Source: Motiliproteus sp965230185
GTDB taxonomy: Bacteria > Pseudomonadota > Gammaproteobacteria > Pseudomonadales > Balneatricaceae
Direction: 5' to 3'
Length of the DNA stretch: 64,000 nucleotides
Assembly (NCBI GenBank): GCA_965230185.1
Contig: OZ245995.1
Coordinates: forward strand, 2,976,001-3,040,000
The notes beneath the pieces were generated by a model. It searched no databases and had not been told where the DNA came from. It saw only the letters and a list, made by a program, of their open reading frames with translations. Position 1 is the stretch's first letter. Every line of letters starts with the position of its first letter. A program made the translations under genes and the position numbers. Shown piece by piece: positions 52,303 through 59,200 of the stretch.

Positions 52303-54036
52303 TCAACCACCTGTCATCATCACCGCCAGAACAACTGCCACCACCAGCAGTGCAGCAATCACTCCGATCAGCCCGGCCGACCGGCGAGGTGCCGAAGACC
52401 GGTTACCGGTAAACTGGAGGGTATCTGCATTGTCCGGGGCTTCACGAGCGACCACCGACGCAAAACGCAGTTCAACCCGCCCCATACGCAACAGATCGGT
52501 ATCCTCCAACGACGATTCGGTCACTCGTTTGTCGTTCAGGTAGGTGCCATTCTTTGAATTCAGATCCCTGACATGCCAACGACCATCCTGAAGATAGATC
52601 TCGGCATGGTGCCCGGAGACACTCCTTTCCAGCAGCTGAACAGCACAACCGTGAGATCGCCCGATCAGACAGCGTTCGGCTTCCAGCGCAAAACGTTCAT
52701 TGCTGATGGGGTCGGATTCCCCGGTCAGGAAAGCGGCCGGGGACACCAGCAGCTGAGTCTGCTCTGATTCCGGGGACTGTTGCGAGACAGTGTCAGCACC
52801 GAACTCGGCCGTTGCATCCGGATCCGTCGGGGCATTTTCGGATTCGATCCCGGAAGGTGCGGGGCTCGGACTTGCTGCGATTGCGGGATCTGCCGCCGAG
52901 GCCGCCCCTGGTGCTGTCGAAGCTCGGTATTCGGAGGCCTGAGGGCCGCAGGAGTCGACCGGCTGTATTGAGGTAATCTCGTCGGTATCCTCATCGGTAC
53001 TGGCGGGTTTATCAGTCTCGGGGAGCTCATCGACCATAGCCCCCTCTGCGCTGGCAGCGAAGCCTTCAGTAGCGGGAGCTGAATTTTCTGCTGTCAGATG
53101 AGAGTCTTCAGCTGCCAGATGAGAGTCTTCAGCTGTCAGGCCGGAGCCTTCCGGGTCCGAACCTGAGTCTTCTGTGATTAAACCTGAGCCTTCTGAGGCC
53201 GAAGCTGATTGTTCTGCGGTTACATCTGAGCCGTCAGCGCTTATGCCAGAACCTGCAGCCGCCGAAACGGAGCGTTCTGTATTGATAGCAACGTTCTCCG
53301 GGGGCTGTCCGGAAGCAGAGTCTTCGCTGCAGATAGCAGTGCCCTCTACCGCCGCTTCGGAGTCAGCCAGCGGAGACGGCTGAATAACCGTCGCATCGGG
53401 GTCCAGGGCCGGGCGAAGCTGGGTTTTGTTGTCATCCTCGACTATCTGGACCTCCGGTCCGACAACCCTGAAAGTGGCGCTGTCAAAGCGGATTTCATCG
53501 CCGGGCTGGACCGTGGCACGTTCCGTACGCACACCGTTGACGAAGGTACCATTGGCCGACTGCAGATCTTCAAGCTGCAGTTCATCGTCCTCCAGCCATA
53601 ACCGGGCGTGCTGTCGGGACAGCAGTTTGTCATCGATGATCAGATCACAGTCCTGCCCACGCCCCACCAGCAATGTTCCCTGGATCGGGAAGAACTGGCC
53701 GGACAGGACATCCAGTTCCGCTTTCAGCGCCCAGTCGCTGGGGCGACGGCGAACCGGATCCACCACCTCAAGCTCCACCGAGGTAATACGGATAAGATCC
53801 CAGGCTTTCAGCCTGCAACGTTTTGACACCGGCTGGTCATTGACATAGGTGCCTTTGCCGCTGAGCAGGTCGACCAGATACAGGTTTCCGTCTTCTACTC
53901 GGATCTCCGCATGAAAATCCGAAATTCCGGACTCGGTCAGCACCAGATCGTTACTTTCATCCTGCCCGATAGTCAGTGTCGAGCCGGTTATACTGATTGG
54001 TTGCCGCCGATTGTCCCTGAACTGTAGCTTGAGCAT
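52303..54036 (-). CDS. Tail-anchored triple-FHA protein
   Basis: A 577-aa protein with FHA domains at about 5-90, 105-190 and 460-540. Each shows the phosphothreonine-binding residues (GQDESNDLVLTESGISDFHAE, or GRGQDC ... LLSRQHARL, or GRSHGC ... SVSGHHAEI) and a following NGT or KGT turn. A long acidic linker (about 215-440) is built of Ser/Glu/Asp/Ala-rich near-repeats (EDSHLAAEDSHLTAEN). The final ~22 residues are a single membrane segment (LIGVIAALLVVAVVLAVMM) with almost nothing after it, so the protein is anchored by its tail with the FHA domains in the cytosol. Ser-rich repeats may themselves be phosphorylated. Confidence 0.85.
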   Translation of the reverse strand: MLKLQFRDNRRQPISITGSTLTIGQDESNDLVLTESGISDFHAEIRVEDGNLYLVDLLSGKGTYVNDQPVSKRCRLKAWDLIRITSVELEVVDPVRRRPSDWALKAELDVLSGQFFPIQGTLLVGRGQDCDLIIDDKLLSRQHARLWLEDDELQLEDLQSANGTFVNGVRTERATVQPGDEIRFDSATFRVVGPEVQIVEDDNKTQLRPALDPDATVIQPSPLADSEAAVEGTAICSEDSASGQPPENVAINTERSVSAAAGSGISADGSDVTAEQSASASEGSGLITEDSGSDPEGSGLTAEDSHLAAEDSHLTAENSAPATEGFAASAEGAMVDELPETDKPASTDEDTDEITSIQPVDSCGPQASEYRASTAPGAASAADPAIAASPSPAPSGIESENAPTDPDATAEFGADTVSQQSPESEQTQLLVSPAAFLTGESDPISNERFALEAERCLIGRSHGCAVQLLERSVSGHHAEIYLQDGRWHVRDLNSKNGTYLNDKRVTESSLEDTDLLRMGRVELRFASVVAREAPDNADTLQFTGNRSSAPRRSAGLIGVIAALLVVAVVLAVMMTGG

Positions 54037-54370
54037 TGGATTTACCTTCCTGAAGATCAGGCTGAGCCCTTCCGATCGCTCAGAAGCTCCCTGAAATCAC
54101 GGCAACATCCGGTAATTCAGGACTGATGACAGAACACAGGGAGGGCTGAATGAACCGGTAGCTTCAGTCGCATATCTCTCCAGTCAGCTTAGCGCAATCC
54201 TGCTCGCCCGGCTGAGTCAGATCTGCAGCAGAGAGCAACACAACCCGAACCATACGTCGGCAACAGTTTCCTGACCTATGTGACAGCGGTAGCGATGGCG
54301 CAGATTTAGTCCATTATCCTGACCGGCCGCACTTCTGCCCGGAAGTCAGGGGTACGGGAACCCGCCACAA
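54037..54370. other. Intergenic region upstream of the triple-FHA gene
   Basis: About 330 bp with no supported gene. It should hold the promoter of the triple-FHA operon (minus strand); no clear element was recognised. Confidence 0.3.
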
Positions 54371-54392
54371 AAAAGGGGCCGAAGCCCCTTTT
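54371..54392. terminator. Rho-independent terminator of peptide gene copy 2
   Basis: AAAAGGGGC-CGAA-GCCCCTTTT forms a 9-bp stem with a tight four-base loop. It is shorter than the copy-1 terminator because the repeat boundary cuts the outer stem. Confidence 0.8.
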
Positions 54393-54441
54393 CTGTCAGT
54401 GCAGATCGCTCTCAGAGTTCACTGCTTGCGGTACCTGTCAG

Positions 54442-54702
54442 TTACAGGTGGAAGTGCCAGCGGCCCCAGCGACCGTAAGTGTGCCAGCGCTGAGTGGTCA
54501 CCCGAGTGTGGTGGTACTTACGACGGTGACGCTTAAGGAATCCGAGCGACTGAGTCTGGATGGTGGTGTAGTAGGAATAGCTCACCGTGGTTCCGGCGGT
54601 GTGACCACCGGCCAGCTGCTGCATGGCACTCTGGTCCAGTTCCTTATTGATCGGCAGATCGATCAGGGTCATCGGCTGTTTCATGGGGACGGCTGCGGTC
54701 AT
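54442..54702 (-). CDS. Double-glycine-leader peptide precursor, copy 2 (86 aa)
   Basis: The 261-bp coding sequence is identical to the copy at 33133-33393, down to silent positions. It has the same AGGAG ribosome site and the same sigma-54 promoter. Two intact copies with no coding difference indicate a recent duplication or ongoing gene conversion and increase the dose of this peptide over the 46- and 55-aa ones. The predicted cleavage is again after Gly33, giving a 53-residue core rich in Arg, His, Tyr and Trp. Confidence 0.82.
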   Translation of the reverse strand: MTAAVPMKQPMTLIDLPINKELDQSAMQQLAGGHTAGTTVSYSYYTTIQTQSLGFLKRHRRKYHHTRVTTQRWHTYGRWGRWHFHL

Positions 54703-54756
54703 AATTCTGCTCCTGGTTTTTTTGTGAAGGCAGTCTGTTGAAGACACTCAGGATAT

Positions 54757-54773
54757 TGCAGCGGCCGTGCCAG
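54757..54773 (-). promoter_or_regulatory. Sigma-54 (-24/-12) promoter of peptide gene copy 2
   Basis: On the minus strand CTGGCACGGCCGCTGCA matches the sigma-54 consensus at 13 of 14 informative positions. It differs from the copy-1 promoter by one base, which falls in the unconstrained spacer. Sequence upstream of it is unrelated to that upstream of copy 1, so activator sites must differ or lie close by. Confidence 0.78.
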
Positions 54774-54777
54774 TTTT

Positions 54778-55044
54778 TAACCGACCACCAGACCAGCGAC
54801 CTAAGACTTTGTTTTCAAATTCATAAAAAGATATTTGTCGATTTGCTGAAGGCGGACGGGGCAAAACAGCCTCGCTCCTGAAGTCGCAAAAAAACCAACA
54901 CCAACCCTGAATATGTTTTCGAAAAACCGGCATAAATAACTACGGCAGGCGGGTGGGGAATCGGGGGAATAAAGAAGAGGTCAGATGAAGGGTAACGAAC
55001 GGAGGCCGGAACCCTGAGCCTCTGATCAGAGTCAACCGCAGCCG
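54778..55044. other. AT-rich intergenic region between peptide copy 2 and the phosphatase gene
   Basis: No supported gene. AT-rich blocks (TTTGTTTTCAAATTCATAAA and AAAAAAACCAACACC) lie upstream of the peptide promoter and may be the upstream activator region. Short frames here lack any coding character. Confidence 0.3.
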
Positions 55045-55971
55045 TTACCAGCGCCAGAACATCACCAGCACCACGGCTAAACAAAGCCCCAGGGCCAGCA
55101 ACCCCAGACGTTTTCGGCGTCGCAGGCTGAGACGGGGGAAGATCAGTTCCTGGGTTCTGAGCAGTTCACTGTCCTCATCTGTGTCATTTGCCGAAGGAGC
55201 AGAGACCACCAGCACGCTGATATTATCACGCCCGCCTCGTTGCAGCGCCGCTTCAATCAGGCGATCGACCAGACTCTGCTCGGAGGCGTCACTCCTCATG
55301 ATCCTGCTGATTTCACCGTCACTGACCTCACCATTCAGGCCGTCGCTGCACAGCAGAATCTTCTCCCCTTTTCCCAACTGTCCGTTCAGGCATTCCACCC
55401 GGATTCCCTGGCCGTGAACTCCCAGCGCCTGGGTAATAACATTGGACTTCGGATGACGCCGGGCCTGGTCCTCAGAGATTTCCCCCCGGTCCACCAGCCA
55501 CTGAACGTAGGAATGGTCCCGACTGAGCTGACGCAGCTGCCCGTCCCACAGATAAGCCCGGCTGTCGCCCACCCAGGCAACCTCATAGTCCCGCCGGTTC
55601 TGCACTCTGAGCGCGACGATGGTAGAGCCCATATCCGGTGCACCTTCACCCCGCTCCCCGGCTGCCAGCACTTCGTCATGGGCAAACTGGATCGCTTCTC
55701 TCAGGCTCATGCCGCTGCGAACGGCCTCAACCACCGTTTCACAGGCGATGGTGCTGGCCACTTTACCACCCCGGTGTCCGCCCATGCCGTCGGCCACCAG
55801 CCAGAGCCCGAGTTCGCTGTCCGCGTAGTAGCTGTCTTCGTTCAGTTCTCTGACACGTCCGGCATCGGACCCGTCACCGTAAGAGATACCCGACATTGCA
55901 TAGTCCCTGACACTCCCGGCGTTCCGGAGAGATATCGGCGGAGGAGTAAGAAAGCTGTCTGCTTCAGTCAT
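55045..55971 (-). CDS. PP2C-family protein phosphatase with C-terminal membrane anchor
   Basis: A 308-aa phosphatase that removes phosphate from Ser/Thr. All metal-binding motifs are present: RELNEDSYYAD, LVADGMGGHRGGKVA, WVGDSRAYLWDG, LCSDGLNGEV and GRDNISVLVV. The last ~20 residues are a membrane segment (LGLLALGLCLAVVLVMFW), so it is attached to the inner membrane, facing the cytosol. It is transcribed divergently from the giant kinase gene and should reverse its action. The start could be internal (Met at 55896), but the N-terminal 25 residues are compatible with the family. Confidence 0.92.
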   Translation of the reverse strand: MTEADSFLTPPPISLRNAGSVRDYAMSGISYGDGSDAGRVRELNEDSYYADSELGLWLVADGMGGHRGGKVASTIACETVVEAVRSGMSLREAIQFAHDEVLAAGERGEGAPDMGSTIVALRVQNRRDYEVAWVGDSRAYLWDGQLRQLSRDHSYVQWLVDRGEISEDQARRHPKSNVITQALGVHGQGIRVECLNGQLGKGEKILLCSDGLNGEVSDGEISRIMRSDASEQSLVDRLIEAALQRGGRDNISVLVVSAPSANDTDEDSELLRTQELIFPRLSLRRRKRLGLLALGLCLAVVLVMFWRW

Positions 55972-56035
55972 CGTCGCCAGACTGGCAGCTAAAGCACTGT
56001 TTTCGCACGACGACCGAACGATGCTCAGTCAAGAG

Positions 56036-56066
56036 ATGTTCTGCTATATATAACATAGCAGAACAT
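56036..56066. promoter_or_regulatory. Perfect 12-bp inverted repeat between phosphatase and kinase genes
   Basis: ATGTTCTGCTAT (56036-56047) and its exact complement ATAGCAGAACAT (56055-56066) are separated by ATATAAC. It lies in the 295-bp divergent promoter region, 65 bp from the phosphatase start and 200 bp from the kinase start. There is no T-run, so an operator for a dimeric regulator is more likely than a terminator. Confidence 0.6.
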
Positions 56067-56266
56067 TGCCTCAGTTCAGTTTGTCATCAGGGTTCAGAAG
56101 GACTGTGTGTCCGAAGAGCTGCGTATTATCAGCAATCGCTGCTTGTTATCCGGGGTGCCTTTAAGCGAACAGGACAGCGAAAGGTCCAGCAGCGTACGTT
56201 CTCCATAATAGGCCACAGCGCCTGTAATCAGACCTGCCGGCCCGCTCCCTGTATGAAGGAGTATCG

Positions 56267-59200
56267 ATGTCCAGGCTACTGGAGATAGACGGATACACTA
56301 TCGAGAAAGAGATAGGTACCGGTGCCATGGCCACGGTATACCTGGCCGAGCAAACCTCACTGAGCCGCCAGGTCGCCCTCAAGGTAATGTCCCCGTCGCT
56401 GGCCAGCAATGACACCTTTTCCCGCCGCTTTATCCAGGAAGGCAAGACCATTGCCCGACTGGAGCAGAACAACATCGTCAACATCTACGATATCGGCACC
56501 AGCGAAACCTGCTGCTACATCGCCATGGAATACCTGTCCGGAGGCACCCTCAAGGATCGCATGCAGGAGGAGATGTATCTGAACGAGGCATTACGTATCA
56601 TCCGCCAGATCGCTCAGGCGCTCAGCTACGCGCATCAGCACCACTTCGTCCATCGTGATATCAAACCCCTGAACGTCATGTACCGGGCAGACGGTACCGT
56701 GGTACTGACCGATTTCGGCATCGCCAAGGAGATTGCAGCAGCCACCACCGGCCTCACTGCCACTGGCGCGGCCATAGGAACACCCACGTACATGAGCCCT
56801 GAGCAGGCCCGGGGTGAAGAGCTGGACGGACGTTCGGACCTTTATTGCCTGGGGGTCGTGTTATATGAGCTGCTGACCGGCGTCCGCCCCTACACGGCGT
56901 CCGATCCCTTCGCACTGGCGTTGCAGCATATTAACGCGCCGGTCCCGAAACTGCCGGAACGGCTCGGTTTTCTGCAGGAAATGATCAACCGGATGATGGC
57001 CAAGTCGGCCAACAAGCGCTTTCAGGATGCCGAGGAACTGATCGCCGCCATTGACCAGATATTCAGTCAGTACGATACGGAAAAGGTCCGGGTGCTGCTG
57101 AACGACGGCATCACCGACGACAGAACCCAGCTCTGGTACAAAACCCTGCTGACGGACTGGCGGGATCGGTTTGCCGGTCAGCAACTGCCTCAGTTGATCC
57201 GTAAACTGACTCTCAGACGTCGCAGACTGCTGATCGCGGCTGGATCCGCCTGTGCAATTGCGCTTTCAGCCTCCCTGCTTTACCTGTATCAGTCCGACAA
57301 AGCAGAGCAGCAACGGCTGCTGGAGCAGAGCCGTTATATCGACCAGCTGCTGACCGACGGTCGCCGCCAGCTGTCACGGGCGCAGATTTTCTTTCCCAAG
57401 GGCGACAACGCCTTTGACACCTATATGGAGATACGCCAGCTGGATCCGGAAAACGAGCTGGCCAGGCAGCCGATCGGAACACTGCTGGACCGGATTCACA
57501 CCCTGGCCCTGCGCACCTACGAGAATGCCGACTGGAATCGCACCCTGGCGCTGATCGAAAACGGCCTGCGTCTCGACGCCGGTCATAAGCGGCTGCTGGA
57601 TCTGCAACTCAGCGCCCGCGAAGCCCAGGAGCTGGCCCACCAGCAGAAACTGGAACGGGAGCGGGAAGCCCGGATCGTCGAGCTGCTGGCACAGGCCGAC
57701 CGGCAGATTGGTGCTGGCCGCCTGGTTGCACCGGATGATGACAACGCCGTGGCCAGCCTGCGGGCAGTGGAGCAGCTGTCACCGGAGGACACCCGTGCAG
57801 CCTCCGGTCTGCAAAGAGTCATTAAGGTGATGGCGCTGCAGACCCGTCAGGCAATCGACGACAGGCGACTTGATGATGCACAGACCCTGATCGACCAGGC
57901 CTCCGGGGTATCAGCTGAAGCGCCGGAACTGGTCAGCCTCCGGGATGCGCTGACAGAACAGCGCCAGTTGCAGAGAATAGAGGCCCTGTTGTCGGATGCC
58001 CGAAAGCTGACAGAGCAGCGCCGGTTTGTGCAACCTGAAGATAACAATGCCTGGCGACGTTACCTTGATGTGCTGGAGCTGGACGCCGAAAACCAGGCGG
58101 CTCGGGAGGGAATCGATAACCTGCTGGAAAAGCTGCACGGACTGGCCGATGAGCAGCGGCGCTCCGGCAACCTGGCCGAAGCATTTGAGCTGATCGATCA
58201 GGGGCTGCTGATCAGTGAGCAGGCGCCGATGCTGCTGGCTCTTCAGAAACAGACCCGTCAGGACCAGCGCATCCGGGAACTGCTCGCCATGGCGCAAACC
58301 CAGCTGGAACAGGGGCGCCTGCATCAGCCCGCCGGCGACAATGCGGCCGACAGTTTCCGCCAGGTACTGACCCTGACTGCTGACCAGCCGAAAGCGCTGG
58401 CCGGATTGCAGCAGATCGCCGACGACTTTACCGGCAGGGCTGCAACCAGGCTGGCGCAGAATGACGAAACCGGCAGCAGCTCGCTGATCAGCGAAGGTCT
58501 GCAGATTCTGCCGAACTATCCGCCACTGCTGGAACTGCAGCAGCAACTGGGTGAAAAAATCGAGACCCGACTGCGCCTGGAACAGGAAATCAGCCGACTG
58601 TTGTCTGAGGCGGAGGTGCTCAGCGAACAGGGTAAGCTGAGCAAACCGGCTGATCACAATGCCCAGGCCCGCTATAAGGCGGTTCTTGCTCTTGCCCCGG
58701 ATAACGGCACAGCCCGTCAGGCTCTTCAGGCATTGCCTGCACGGATACTGAAGATGGCCCGCGACGCCGATCAGCAGGCCCGGTATGCCCGATCCCTGGA
58801 TCTGCTGGAACAGGGGCTCAGCATCGCTCCGGATAACGAGGAGCTGAAACAGGCCCACCTTCAGGCCCGGGAACAACAGCAGGTTCGCAACCTGCTGTCC
58901 CGCGCTGAAACGCTGATCGGTCAGGGCCGTCTCAGCGGACTGGGTGATAACAACGCCCTCTCCACACTACGGAAGCTGCTGCAGCTGAAGCCTGACCACC
59001 CTCAGGCGCAGGAAGGGATTCAGCGAATCGCCGCCCTCTACGGAGCACAGGCTCAGAAACAGCTGCAACAGGATCGGGAAGATGAGAGCCTGAAACTGCT
59101 GCAGAAAGGGCTCGCTGTCAGTCCGAAACACCCTGAACTACTGGCGCTGCAGCAGCAACTTCAGCAACGCAGAGAGGTCCGGGAAGCCCGTGAGCGACAG

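Larger units (their letters stand above)
54371..54777 (-). repeat. Direct repeat, copy 2 (407 bp) carrying the 86-aa peptide gene
   Basis: Near-identical to 33062-33468 with four substitutions, all outside the coding sequence, and no length change. It starts inside the terminator hairpin and ends just beyond the sigma-54 promoter, so it is a complete transferable expression cassette. Both copies are in the same orientation about 21.3 kb apart. Confidence 0.93.

Noticed and set aside
33062..54777. The 407-bp repeats as ends of a transposon or insertion sequence
   Set aside because: There is no transposase or integrase gene between or next to them, no terminal inverted repeats or target-site duplication, and the repeat consists of a complete peptide gene cassette.
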